This document shows, piece after piece, positions 15,696 through 24,538 of a stretch of 35,908 nt of DNA; the stretch's first letter is position 1; each line of letters begins with the position of its first letter. The notes beneath the pieces are model-generated. The model was not told where the DNA came from. It did no database searches and saw only the letters and a program-made list of their open reading frames with translations. The stretch comes from Planctomycetota bacterium. Lineage in GTDB: Bacteria > Planctomycetota > Planctomycetia > Planctomycetales > Planctomycetaceae. Where the stretch lies: assembly GCA_003671275.1 (NCBI GenBank), contig QWPB01000073.1, forward strand, positions 1 to 35,908. The letters run 5' to 3'. The translations under genes were made by a program, and so were the position numbers.

Positions 15696-17141
15696 TCAAT
15701 GGGAGGTGTGTACCGAACCATCGGCGTGGACATGAACGCCCGCAGGGGCTCCCCCGGCGGCCTGGGCCTTAAGAACTCGGTTTAACGAAGCGGCCCCGCT
15801 TTGAGCCACATTCACTCCCGGTACGACACTCCCGTCATTGGCAATCACGACGTGAAGTCGATCCTCGTGCAGCACTTGCACCGGACGGCGATTCAGCAGT
15901 TCGCCATTCTGCCGAAAGACGTAGGCTTCGGGGCCTTCCCGGACAATCGCTGTCGCGGGCAATACGATCACCTGCGGAAACTCTTCGACCGGCACCTGCA
16001 TGCGGACTCGCTGTCCCGGGCGGAATCGCCAGACCACAAACGTCCGCCCGGACTTCTCATAGGGGCGCGACTGGTTCGTAAGCGGAATGAAGAAATCGAA
16101 CGTCCGGCTTTCGCGGTCGATCGAGTTGGCCAGGTGGCGAATCTCAAAAACTTGCTCCAATGGAGGCCAGCGCTCGGCGGCGTCTTCGGCAAACTCGATC
16201 TCGACGGGCCAGCTATTCTGGGTCGCCACTTCCAGTGAGGCGGCCTCCCGCTTGAAGGCGTGTCCCTCGACGTAGAGCGAATGGTGGTTGGACAATACTC
16301 CCAGCAATTGCCCCGCCTGAACCTGTGTCCCCAGGTCGACCTTCAGCTCCTGCAGTTCGTAGGCCGGGATGGCCGAATCCAGGGCTCCAGGTGTCGTGTC
16401 GATCATGGGGACGGCAGTTCCCGTCGTCAGCGAGGCGGGAGCCACCACATCAATCGTCGACACGAATTTCCCTTCGGTCACTTCGCTGAGCTGGGCCGGA
16501 GTCAGTCCGCGAGTCAGCAGATCCTGGCGGTATCCCTGAATCGCAGCCTCTTGCCGTCGCAGTTGCTGATCCAACTCAATCAGCCGCGTCTTGGGGATTG
16601 CCCCGCTTTCGACAGCCTCCTTGATCCGCGTCTGCTGTTCCTGGATCAGGTCGATTTCGCGAGTGGCGCGGAAGAGTTCCGATTGCGTGTTCTGGATATA
16701 TTCACTGATGAGTCGCAGCGTAAATAGTCGGTCGCCCGGTCGGACAGTGTCACCAGGGAATGCGGCGATCTGTGTGACGACGCCGACTGCAGGGGCGGTC
16801 ACGCCGCGATCCGACAGACCCGGTCGATCCACGATCTCGCCGGGGATCAGTACCCGCCTCCAGTACGATTGCAGCGTCACCGGCAGCATCACCAGTCCGA
16901 GATTCTTCCGGGCCTGGGGGCTCAGACGCAGGGTTTGGCTGACGGCCGCTCCGGCGACGGATTCGTGGGGATGATCGTGTTCGTCGACCGGCTCCTCGAC
17001 ATCACCGGGACTTGCGGGAGATGTGATCGAACGGCCCCAGTCCTCCAAGCGATCACGATACCGAACCACGAATACTCCGGAGCTGATAATCAGTCCCAGG
17101 AGGATCCCCCACTTTAGGAACGAACGAAGTGAGTCAGACAT
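15696..17141 (-). CDS. RND efflux periplasmic adaptor (HlyD/CusB type)
   Basis: This 481-residue membrane-fusion protein would bridge the RND pump to an outer-membrane channel. The start chosen is the ATG of MSDSLRSFLKWG, which has AGGT six bases upstream and leads straight into the membrane anchor (about 9-27). An upstream in-frame start at 17198 is less likely. The order is: anchor; acidic His-rich linker (DEHDHPHES); lipoyl half-motif (APAVGVVTQIAAFPGDTVRPGD); alpha-helical hairpin; second lipoyl half (KVDLGTQVQAGQLLG); beta-barrel; and a membrane-proximal domain (LPATAIVREGPEAYVF). The C-terminus ends in another His-rich stretch (VHVHADGSVHTSH). The His clusters suggest divalent-metal binding, such as Zn, Co, Ni or Cu; the ion itself is inference. 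Confidence 0.94.
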   Translation of the reverse strand: MSDSLRSFLKWGILLGLIISSGVFVVRYRDRLEDWGRSITSPASPGDVEEPVDEHDHPHESVAGAAVSQTLRLSPQARKNLGLVMLPVTLQSYWRRVLIPGEIVDRPGLSDRGVTAPAVGVVTQIAAFPGDTVRPGDRLFTLRLISEYIQNTQSELFRATREIDLIQEQQTRIKEAVESGAIPKTRLIELDQQLRRQEAAIQGYRQDLLTRGLTPAQLSEVTEGKFVSTIDVVAPASLTTGTAVPMIDTTPGALDSAIPAYELQELKVDLGTQVQAGQLLGVLSNHHSLYVEGHAFKREAASLEVATQNSWPVEIEFAEDAAERWPPLEQVFEIRHLANSIDRESRTFDFFIPLTNQSRPYEKSGRTFVVWRFRPGQRVRMQVPVEEFPQVIVLPATAIVREGPEAYVFRQNGELLNRRPVQVLHEDRLHVVIANDGSVVPGVNVAQSGAASLNRVLKAQAAGGAPAGVHVHADGSVHTSH

Positions 17142-17277
17142 GCGGGCACCTGGGCCTGAAAAAAAGGGAGCCTTGCTTGGCGGGTGCAGCCACTGCACGC
17201 ATGGCAGTCAGCTGCGGTGAAATCCGGGCCGCGTAAAAACCAATTTCGCAAGGCCCGTAAACGACACACCCGGCCGT

Positions 17278-17700
17278 CTACACTCGCAATACTTGCGGAC
17301 GGAGCGCGCGCGGGCCGCCGCATAACTGTCGGTCATCGGCCTCGGAATTCCACGCCGCCATCAGTCCGCGCGTTCCAGAAATTGAATCATCCAGAACCGA
17401 GATTTCCCCAGTGACCACCCGCTCGGGAACCATGACGCGGCTGACGGGAAGATGTCCCCATTCACTACTGACGTAGACCACATCGTCTTCGTGATCGACG
17501 GGTAATGGAGAATCGTCCGACGGGGGGCCATGCTTCGGCCCATGAGCGTGATGCGCATCAGCCATCCCCCCCCAATGCACATGCGGCTGGCAGTTTGGAT
17601 TCGGAGATTCCTGGCAAGCGGTCAGTGCATGGCAATGCTGCACCGCCACTCCTTGAAGGAGAAGCTGCATCATCAACCAGAATGCCATGGCCCAACGCAT
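17278..17700 (-). CDS. Small His-rich exported protein of the efflux operon
   Basis: This 140-residue protein has no family I recognise. A signal peptide spans about 1-25 (hydrophobic core, then HCHALTA). Residues 38-57 are strikingly His-rich (HVHWGG, then DAHHAHGPKH), and ten His lie within the first 85 residues. Cys23, Cys29 and Cys37 could add thiolate ligands. The second half (85-140) is less biased. It is the first gene before the adaptor and permease, all on the minus strand, with 136 bp to the adaptor start. A role as periplasmic metal buffer or chaperone, analogous to CusF but not homologous by eye, is inferred from composition and position. An AGGAG lies upstream of the ATG at longer than usual spacing. 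Confidence 0.72.
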   Translation of the reverse strand: MRWAMAFWLMMQLLLQGVAVQHCHALTACQESPNPNCQPHVHWGGMADAHHAHGPKHGPPSDDSPLPVDHEDDVVYVSSEWGHLPVSRVMVPERVVTGEISVLDDSISGTRGLMAAWNSEADDRQLCGGPRALRPQVLRV

Positions 17701-17721
17701 CGCGAGAGAACTCCTGCCGTT

Positions 17722-17750
17722 ATCCTAGCCCTGGAAACCCGGGTGAGCAA
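17722..17750 (-). promoter_or_regulatory. Weak candidate promoter of the efflux operon
   Basis: Read on the minus strand, TTGCTC (17750-17745) and TAGGAT (17727-17722) are 17 bp apart and end about 22 bp before the ATG of the His-rich gene. Each box has only three or four consensus matches. The spacer contains a CCCGGG palindrome. Confidence 0.25.
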
Positions 17751-17821
17751 TAGGTGTTCAAACTGGAATGGAGAAGGTCCCCTGCTTGTGGATGTCATGG
17801 GATCATGAGCTTGTCCCTTAC

Positions 17822-17846
17822 CAGCCTGTTAAAGAATGCCGTGGGA
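17822..17846 (+). repeat. Second copy of dispersed intergenic repeat (end fragment)
   Basis: These 25 bases match 8685-8709 at 23 positions (CAGCCTGTT and GCCGTGGGA are identical). The central 18-bp palindrome of the first copy is absent here. Directly after it, CGTGGGAA-C-TTCCCGCG can form a small hairpin. This looks like a decayed or truncated member of the same repeat family. Confidence 0.75.
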
Positions 17847-17926
17847 ACTTCCCGCGTGTACATCAGGAATTTCTGCCGAACCTGCTTTCCGGACGTACGC
17901 ATGCCTCTGGGAAGCACTGCAAATAC

Positions 17927-17956
17927 TTGACACATCGGCCACCGTTGGCGCAAGAT
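17927..17956 (+). promoter_or_regulatory. Candidate promoter for SHD1/propeller gene
   Basis: A perfect -35 box TTGACA (17927-17932) is followed, 18 bp later, by a poor -10 CAAGAT (17951-17956). It lies 34 bp before the ATG at 17990. The -10 is weak, so the call depends on the -35 alone. Confidence 0.3.
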
Positions 17957-17989
17957 CAGGGCAGTTCGAATCACTGAAAGGTGTAAGCC

Positions 17990-19846
17990 ATGATGCGAGC
18001 GGGATTGTGGGCTTGTCTGCTGTGTTTGATCTGCTGCCTGGAAGCCGCAGCACAGTCGGAGATGCGGGAGTGGTCCGATAAGTCGGGCAAGTTCAAAATA
18101 CAGGGCAAATTCGTGGCCCTTGTCGACGGCAAGGTGACTCTTACCAAGCCCGATGGCAAGAAGCTGGAGATTGCTCTCGACAAGCTGTCGGACAACGACC
18201 GGAAGTACGTCGAGGGGATGAATGACAATCCGTTTGAAGCGGGGGCCGCGTCCCCCAGTGACAATCCGTTTGAATCCGGAGCCCAGCTACCTCCCAGGGG
18301 CAAAAAGAAGGGCGATGCCTGGATGGCTCCCGATTTTGCCAAGTTACGAAAAGTGGCGGGACTGACTAAGAAGGACAAAAACGTCTGGCAGATGGTTCCC
18401 GTGCCGCGAGAGGAGGAACTGGCAGCGAGCGTCGAGCTTCCCAAGTTCAGTTTCCACGAGCGCGTCAGTGGATCGGCCATGTCGCCCAATGGCCACTGGA
18501 TGGCATTGTCCGTCAATGACCCCTTTGCGGGTTCACGCATCCATCTCGTGAGCCTGAAGGAGGGGCAGCAGGTGGCCTCGGTGGAGATTCCAAAGCCTGA
18601 AGACCACAAGGCGATACGGCCTCTATTGCTGGCGGTCAGCCCCGACGGCAAATACATCGTCACGGGCAGCGACCATAACGCCTGGGATCGGGCTGGAGCG
18701 ATGAAGACGAAGCTGTGGACCGTTGTGGGAACGGAATTGAAACCCTCCATGGAGTGGGCTCCGTTTGACACCGGATCGACGGAGTGGCACCAGCAGGACA
18801 AATCGCGCGTGACGTGGGGTGCCTTTACTGACCCCAAACGGTTGTTATTGCAAGCCGATGGCTATGTCGTTTCATGGGACATCACCACTGGGAAATCCCA
18901 ATATCAGGCGGGACTGAACGCCGACATGATTAAGTTCACGCCCGATGGGAAGTACGCATTGGCCGCCAGTCGGACCACGGTCGGAGTGATGGACATCACG
19001 GCGGGCAAGATCCTGTTTTACCGGGACATTAACGCTTCCGGTTCGGTGGATTTGAGTCCCGATGGAACACAGATGCTGGTCCATGGCGGAGAAAATATTG
19101 AAATCCTGGATGTGGCCACAGGAGTCTCGAAAAAACAGATCAAGGTTGAACAGCAGGGCCAATCGTTCTGGGCCGGCAACCATCATATCCTGGTGGGTGA
19201 GCACGCCTTACTGGATGTGGAAGAAGAATTCGTCTCCTGGAACTACACCGGACAAAAGGCCACGTACACGGCGGGTGGCAAAATCTGGTTTCTAGGTACC
19301 GATGACGAGAAAGCCGTACTGCGGGCCGAGAGTCTGCCGCACGCGGCTGCCCTTTCGAAGATCGAAGAAGCCAAACGTGATCCGGCCTTCTTCCTGCTTC
19401 AGCCCGGTTCCGCTGTGAACGTTGACGTGCAGGTGCCCGCTGATGGGGAGGCGATTAAGGCGACCTTGATTGCCAAAATCAACGGGGCCGGATTCAAGTA
19501 CGACCCGGCTGCGGCACTCACCTTTGTCGCGACGAAGACCACCGGCCCTTCCGAAGAAATCTCGGTGCGCGACTTCGGCAGCTTTGGAACGGGCGAGAAG
19601 TTCACCTTCACGCCGCAGATTGTCTCGCTGGATCTGATGGAGTCGGGAAAGTCCGTCTGGCAGCGAGCCCGCCGAGGCTATGTGCCGGGGATCTTTGATA
19701 TCCGACAAGGCGAAACGAAACAAACGGCCCTGCTGAGGTATCAGGATCCCGGAATGAGCTTGTTCGAAAATGTCACATTTCCGAAATTCATCGTCCGCCC
19801 CGGCAAAGCCGGGGAGACGACAATCACGACGGAACCGCTGGATTGA
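17990..19846 (+). CDS. SHD1-domain exported protein with propeller-like repeats
   Basis: This 618-residue protein has a signal peptide (1-21, hydrophobic with CLLCLICC, then EAAAQ). An SHD1 domain follows (26-78: REWSD at the start, DRKYVEGM at the end), then two NPF tripeptides (80-82 and 92-94) in an Ala/Ser/Pro linker. From about 150 to 470 there are beta-propeller-like units with SPDGKY, TPDGKY and SPDGTQ motifs and WDI/MDI/LDV strand ends, resembling degenerate WD40 blades. The C-terminal part (about 470-618) has no recognised domain. GAAAGG about eight bases upstream supports the ATG pair at 17990/17993. The SHD1 segment is about 30/57 identical to the partial protein at the left edge. 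It is convergent with ppa, with 18 bp between stops. The function is unknown; an extracytoplasmic binding or scaffold role is inferred. Confidence 0.85.
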   Translation: MMRAGLWACLLCLICCLEAAAQSEMREWSDKSGKFKIQGKFVALVDGKVTLTKPDGKKLEIALDKLSDNDRKYVEGMNDNPFEAGAASPSDNPFESGAQLPPRGKKKGDAWMAPDFAKLRKVAGLTKKDKNVWQMVPVPREEELAASVELPKFSFHERVSGSAMSPNGHWMALSVNDPFAGSRIHLVSLKEGQQVASVEIPKPEDHKAIRPLLLAVSPDGKYIVTGSDHNAWDRAGAMKTKLWTVVGTELKPSMEWAPFDTGSTEWHQQDKSRVTWGAFTDPKRLLLQADGYVVSWDITTGKSQYQAGLNADMIKFTPDGKYALAASRTTVGVMDITAGKILFYRDINASGSVDLSPDGTQMLVHGGENIEILDVATGVSKKQIKVEQQGQSFWAGNHHILVGEHALLDVEEEFVSWNYTGQKATYTAGGKIWFLGTDDEKAVLRAESLPHAAALSKIEEAKRDPAFFLLQPGSAVNVDVQVPADGEAIKATLIAKINGAGFKYDPAAALTFVATKTTGPSEEISVRDFGSFGTGEKFTFTPQIVSLDLMESGKSVWQRARRGYVPGIFDIRQGETKQTALLRYQDPGMSLFENVTFPKFIVRPGKAGETTITTEPLD

Positions 19847-19864
19847 TACCTGACAGGGGGACCA

Positions 19865-20413
19865 CTATCGGGCGATGAACCCACGTCGTCGCCGGGTGCT
19901 GTACTCTTCCAGCGCGGTTTCAATAATCGGCAGGGCATTCTCGCTCGACTGGAAGTCATCGACTTCCACGGCCTTGCCTTCCAGCATTTTGTAGTCCTGG
20001 AAGAACCGCCGCAGCATCATCAATCGATGGGCGGGCATCTCTTCGAACTCTCGCATCTGGCTGTATTCGGGGTCGTGCATCGCCACAGCCAGGATCTTGT
20101 GATCTTTTTTGCCGTTGTCGATCATCGTCATCAGCCCGATTGCGCGAGCCTGAACCAGTGTCAGCGGTGCCACCGGCTCCTGACACATGACCAGCACATC
20201 AAGAGGGTCGTCATCTTCCGCATAAGTCTGCGGAATGAACCCATAGTTTGCCGGGTAGTACACCGCCGAGTACAGCATCCGGTCGAGCTTCAGCAGGCCG
20301 GTTTTCTTGTCCAGTTCGTACTTTACGCTCGATCCCATGGGGATCTCGACCACAGCTGTGAATTCCCGTGGAAGGTTCTCGCCGGGGGTAACGTCGTGCC
20401 ATGGGTGCGTCAT
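19865..20413 (-). CDS. ppa: Inorganic pyrophosphatase, family I
   Basis: This 182-residue cytoplasmic Mg-dependent enzyme hydrolyses pyrophosphate to phosphate. The signature [10 protein letters not shown] (about 67-76) carries the three metal aspartates. The other active-site residues expected from E. coli PPase are visible in order: Glu in VVEIP, Lys and Glu in VKYEL, Arg in LDRML, Tyr in ANYGF, the Asp/Asp/Lys set in DNGKKDHKI, and Tyr-Lys in QDYKML. The start used is the ATG at 20413; the preceding codon is TTG and would add one residue. The length is normal (about 175-180). It is a single gene, convergent with the SHD1 gene and divergent from the large WD40 gene. Confidence 0.95.
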   Translation of the reverse strand: MTHPWHDVTPGENLPREFTAVVEIPMGSSVKYELDKKTGLLKLDRMLYSAVYYPANYGFIPQTYAEDDDPLDVLVMCQEPVAPLTLVQARAIGLMTMIDNGKKDHKILAVAMHDPEYSQMREFEEMPAHRLMMLRRFFQDYKMLEGKAVEVDDFQSSENALPIIETALEEYSTRRRRGFIAR

Positions 20414-20740
20414 CAATCGATCCAGAAAAGGAGCCCGGCACCGTCTCCAAGTGGTACCGCATGCGGCAAATGTAGCTCAGTATCGCCCCGAAACGCGAGA
20501 CTGGAACGCGAGATGAGAAAACTCTCATCCGACGGGCCCCGGTGAGTCCTGGCGTTGGGAAAGACATTTCAGCGGACTTCCTGGTTCGGTCGCGGCAAAG
20601 AGCATGTGTCGGCGGCCCGGAATTCCAGGCTTTCGTTGCATCTATTGCCTCTGATGGGTTGTCCAGTACACTCAGTTCCATGGTCGCGATCACCCGCAGG
20701 GATGGCAAAGGTGATTCCCGCCATTCAACGACGGTAGAAA
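20414..20740. other. Divergent intergenic region
   Basis: This 327-bp region lies between ppa (minus) and the first WD40 giant (plus). It holds a 10-bp palindrome CCGCATGCGG (20457-20466) near the ppa start and a 7-bp perfect hairpin GATGAGA-AAAC-TCTCATC (20512-20529). No convincing promoter boxes and no credible gene were seen. Confidence 0.5.
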
Positions 20741-23700
20741 ATGGTCAGGTGGCTCATGCGTGGAACCCCCCCAGATAACATCCCGCGGCGACACATTCTG
20801 TCACTGATCGTGGGGGGCTTGACGCTATTTGTGGTGGCTTCGGCGGCCCGTGCCCAGCAGGGCGATGGCACGCTCCGGGGGCATGAAGGGGCGATCTTGA
20901 TGGGGGTGTTTACACCCGATGGTCAGCGAGCTGTGACCGCCAGCACGGATCAGACGGCCAGGCTTTGGGATCTGAAATCGGGCCTGGTGTTGCGTCCCTT
21001 CGATCAGCATACCGGACCGCTGTATTGCTTGGGGGTCAGCCAGTCGGGCAGTACCCTGGTCACCGGGAGCCAGGATAATACCCTGCGGGTCTGGGATCTC
21101 CCGCCACTTGTGGCCGCTGAGTCGCTCCCTCTGCTCCCCATGACCGTGCGATGCCTGCAACTGCATCCGGATGGAAATCGGATGCTGGTGGGGGCTGCCG
21201 ACAAATCGTTTTCAATTCATACACTAGCCCCCGCAACCGGGAACCCTGGTCCTGTCGCACCGCCCGAGATCCGCGCTGGCCACACGGGCGAGGTTTTGGC
21301 CATCGGATGTCGCAACGATGGTGTTGCCTATGCGTCGGCGGACTCCACCGGGCAGATCATACTTTGGAATCCGTTCCTGCCGGGCCCGCAACGGACATTG
21401 CGGGGGGGCGATTCGCGTGTGAACGCGGTGCGGTTTCCCGCAAACAATCAGCAGTTGGTGACCAGCGGTGATGATGGCGTGATTCGCGTATGGCAGCTGG
21501 CGGCGGCGGCACCTCGGTCGCTGCCGGCATTTGCTGCGGAGGTCGTGAAGATCGATCTGCTCACCAATCAGACGCAGGCGGTCATCGTACTGGCAGACCA
21601 TACGGCGGCAGTCATCAATCTCGCCGACGATACGGTGGCCCGGCATTTCGCGGCAGTTCCCTATGCGATTCGCGAAGTCACCCACGCTCCCGATAACTCC
21701 TGGATGGCTTTTGGAGGAGAGACCGGGACGGTGGCTCTGGTGAACCCCGTTGACGGGACATCGAGGGGACAAACCATCGGGCATCTGGGGGCTGTCACCG
21801 ATTTGGCCTCGCTCAGTGACAACCTTCAATTCGTGACTGCGGGCATGGACGGAACGATCCGGCAGTGGCAACTGCCGCAGGCCGAGACGGTGGCGGCAGG
21901 GCACACGGCTCCCACCCGGGGCGTGGTGGCATCCCCCAACGGACAATGGTTTGCCACCATTTCGGATGATAAGACCACGCGGCTGTGGGACTCCCAAGGG
22001 GGCGCTCTCCGACAAATGGGAGCCCACGAGCAACCCTTGCGAGCCGTGGCCGTGCGGGATGATGCCGCCCTGTTGGCGACTGGCGATTTGGGAGGAGATG
22101 TCTGGTTATGGAATCCCGCCGATGGTAGTCCGCAGGGTGTTGTGGCGGCCCATCCCGGAGGCGTGACAGCCCTGACTTTCTCCACGGATCGCGCCCAGTT
22201 GATAACGACCGGGGCTGACCAGAAGGTCCGGGCATGGAAACTACCACTTCCCGCCAAGAAGCCCGGTGAGGGAGAGCCTCCTCCGCAGCCCGTTTGGGAA
22301 TATCTGATTCCTGGTGGCCGCCTTGCCACGAGCCTGGTCACTCTCGCGGCAGATCAGGGTTATGCCGGGGTGCAGGGTGGGGTTGGAGAGTTGCTGCGAC
22401 TGAAGCCTGATGGCACAGCGGTGACTCCTGCGCCAGCCGCCGCACGCCCCCTAAAGTCATTGAGTGTCTCCGGGGATGGCCAGCAATGGCTAGGTGTGGA
22501 TGACCAGGGGTTGGCCACCGTGTGGAGTGCCCAGGGAGCGCTGGTTCGCACTCTTCCGCTGGGAGTGAATGTCAGTACTGCCCGTTTTAAGCCCGACGGG
22601 ACCGCACTGATTGTCGCTGACGCCTTGCCCAGAGTTCGTATCTGTGATGCGGTTACCGGGCTCACGCAGGAGGAAATCACGACATCGATTCCGCTGACCG
22701 ATGCCATCTGGGTCGCGGCGGAATTCACACAGCTGGCGGGGGTGGGAGATGCCGTTCACCCGATCGTGATTCGGCGGGCATTGCGAAGGATATTTGCCGA
22801 GGCCCCCGTCCCCAATACGCCACCAGCTGTTCCTGTGCCGATCATGCAACTGGCGGTTGTCGGTGACCAGCAGCATCTGCTCGCCGCCCGCCAGAATGGT
22901 GCTATTGAACAGTGGCGAATAACCGATGGCAGCCTTGTTCGACGATTCGATACCGGGGCTGTGACAATGGTCGATCTGCCTCTCACTGCGCATGGACAGC
23001 TCGTTGCTGGGCTCGGTGCCGATCAGAAGCTCCGGCTCTGGAACTGGAGCGATGGGCTGCTGGCTAAGACGATCGAATTGGGAGTGGCGGCGACCAGTCT
23101 CACGCTTTCGCCGGACAACACGCGAGCTGCTACCGCGCACACAGACGGTAAGATCCGAGTCTGGGGGATTCCCGGCGGACAACTGCTGGAAACCCTGGAA
23201 GGGCATCAGGGGGCAGCCAGCTGCGCCCGGTTTCTCAGCGACAGCCGTACCCTGATTACGGGCTCTGCTGACAAGACGGTCCGGGTGGCCACAAGCACGG
23301 CCTTGCAGGGCTTTGCCGTGAGTCCCGGTCCCTTGCCGCCGTCGGTGCTGTACAACGGAGGCACGCACGCGATCACGGGACGTAACGCGAGTGAGGTCGT
23401 GATGCTGGATCTCAGCACCGGGGCCGAAACTCGCGTGTTTCGAGTGAAGTTGCCAATGCCCGCATTAGCCGCCGCCATCAATCCGGGCGAGGCCGTTCCG
23501 GTAACCTATACGGCGTTTCAGCCAACGGCGGTTGCCAGTCGGGTGGATAATCAACGTGTCGCCGCAGGAACAAAAACGGGAGAACTGTACCTCTGGAATG
23601 CCAACAACGGGGACGAACTGATGGCCACCTTCGCCCTGGCCGCTCCGGTCTCGGCGGTGGCTTTCAGCGCCGATAATCAGAAGCTGGCGGCCGCGACGGC

Positions 23701-24505
23701 TGATGGCCGGGTGCGGATTTATGGTCCCTCGATTCCCGGAGTCCAGCCACCTCGCGAGTGGACCTTGTGGCAAGAAACACAGATGGCTACCCCTGTCACG
23801 GATCTGGCTTTTTCGGCGGATAGTCAGAGTTTTTGGGCGGGGCTTGAAAATGGAGCCACAGAACGCTGGCCGGTCGCGGCCCCCGGTCCGATCCGGCAGT
23901 ATAATCATGGTGGTCCCGTCTACGGAGTGGCCATCAACGGAAGCGGCAAGGTTGTGGTTTCATGTAGCACCGACCAGACGGTTCGCGTCTGGGACAATGT
24001 CACCGGGCAGCAGAAGTTCCAACTCAATGGACACGAAGGGGCGGTTCACGCGGTTGCCATGAGCCGCGATGAAACATTCGCCATCTCCTCGGGAGCCGAC
24101 GGCACCTTGCGGCTCTGGGACATTGTCGGGGGACGCCAGCTCAAGGAGTTGGTCCGTTACAGCTCAACCATGTATTCCGTCGCCATTCATCCCCAGGGGC
24201 AATTCATCGCGGCGGCAGGAGCCGATCGCAAGGTTCATCTGCTTGATATGATCGCGGGCACTGAGGTGCGGACGCTGACGGGTCATACCGACTATATCCA
24301 CAGTGTTCAGTTCAGCCCGGACGGCACCAAACTGGTGTCGTATGGGTACGCGGGACATCTTAAAGTCTGGCGAACGGCGGATGGCGTCCTGCTTCATGAG
24401 TCTCGCCAGGGCCAGATTGGCAACTATGCCGCGTTCTCACCGGACGGGATGCAACTACTCCTCAGCGGGGGGGATGGTCTGGCCCGCACGATCGTGGCCC
24501 CCTGA
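20741..24505 (+). CDS. Giant exported WD40-repeat protein
   Basis: This 1254-residue protein is built almost wholly of WD40 units after an N-terminal signal segment (about 20-39, LSLIVGGLTLFVVASAARAQQ-like). Unit ends are seen as RLWDL, RVWDL, ILWNP, RVWQL, RQWQL, RLWDS, WLWNP, RAWKL, TVWSA, EQWRI, RLWNW, RVWGI, YLWNA, RVWDN, RLWDI and KVWRT, plus degenerate ones. By eye there are about 28 units of roughly 43 residues, which would suit four seven-bladed propellers. There is no catalytic or heme motif, so it is probably a binding scaffold outside the cytoplasm. ATG 20756 (MRGTPPDN) with AGGTGG just upstream is an alternative start. It is the first of four co-oriented genes for large exported proteins. 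Confidence 0.9.
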   Translation: MVRWLMRGTPPDNIPRRHILSLIVGGLTLFVVASAARAQQGDGTLRGHEGAILMGVFTPDGQRAVTASTDQTARLWDLKSGLVLRPFDQHTGPLYCLGVSQSGSTLVTGSQDNTLRVWDLPPLVAAESLPLLPMTVRCLQLHPDGNRMLVGAADKSFSIHTLAPATGNPGPVAPPEIRAGHTGEVLAIGCRNDGVAYASADSTGQIILWNPFLPGPQRTLRGGDSRVNAVRFPANNQQLVTSGDDGVIRVWQLAAAAPRSLPAFAAEVVKIDLLTNQTQAVIVLADHTAAVINLADDTVARHFAAVPYAIREVTHAPDNSWMAFGGETGTVALVNPVDGTSRGQTIGHLGAVTDLASLSDNLQFVTAGMDGTIRQWQLPQAETVAAGHTAPTRGVVASPNGQWFATISDDKTTRLWDSQGGALRQMGAHEQPLRAVAVRDDAALLATGDLGGDVWLWNPADGSPQGVVAAHPGGVTALTFSTDRAQLITTGADQKVRAWKLPLPAKKPGEGEPPPQPVWEYLIPGGRLATSLVTLAADQGYAGVQGGVGELLRLKPDGTAVTPAPAAARPLKSLSVSGDGQQWLGVDDQGLATVWSAQGALVRTLPLGVNVSTARFKPDGTALIVADALPRVRICDAVTGLTQEEITTSIPLTDAIWVAAEFTQLAGVGDAVHPIVIRRALRRIFAEAPVPNTPPAVPVPIMQLAVVGDQQHLLAARQNGAIEQWRITDGSLVRRFDTGAVTMVDLPLTAHGQLVAGLGADQKLRLWNWSDGLLAKTIELGVAATSLTLSPDNTRAATAHTDGKIRVWGIPGGQLLETLEGHQGAASCARFLSDSRTLITGSADKTVRVATSTALQGFAVSPGPLPPSVLYNGGTHAITGRNASEVVMLDLSTGAETRVFRVKLPMPALAAAINPGEAVPVTYTAFQPTAVASRVDNQRVAAGTKTGELYLWNANNGDELMATFALAAPVSAVAFSADNQKLAAATADGRVRIYGPSIPGVQPPREWTLWQETQMATPVTDLAFSADSQSFWAGLENGATERWPVAAPGPIRQYNHGGPVYGVAINGSGKVVVSCSTDQTVRVWDNVTGQQKFQLNGHEGAVHAVAMSRDETFAISSGADGTLRLWDIVGGRQLKELVRYSSTMYSVAIHPQGQFIAAAGADRKVHLLDMIAGTEVRTLTGHTDYIHSVQFSPDGTKLVSYGYAGHLKVWRTADGVLLHESRQGQIGNYAAFSPDGMQLLLSGGDGLARTIVAP

Positions 24506-24538
24506 CAGTGTGCTCAACGATTCGGATGAATATGCCAG

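Larger units (their letters stand above)
17701..17989. other. Divergent intergenic region
   Basis: This 289-bp region separates the efflux operon (minus) from the SHD1/propeller gene (plus). It holds a partial copy of the dispersed repeat (17822-17846) followed by a short hairpin (GGGAA-C-TTCCC, 17843-17853). A perfect TTGACA lies at 17927-17932. No convincing ORF is present. Confidence 0.5.
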
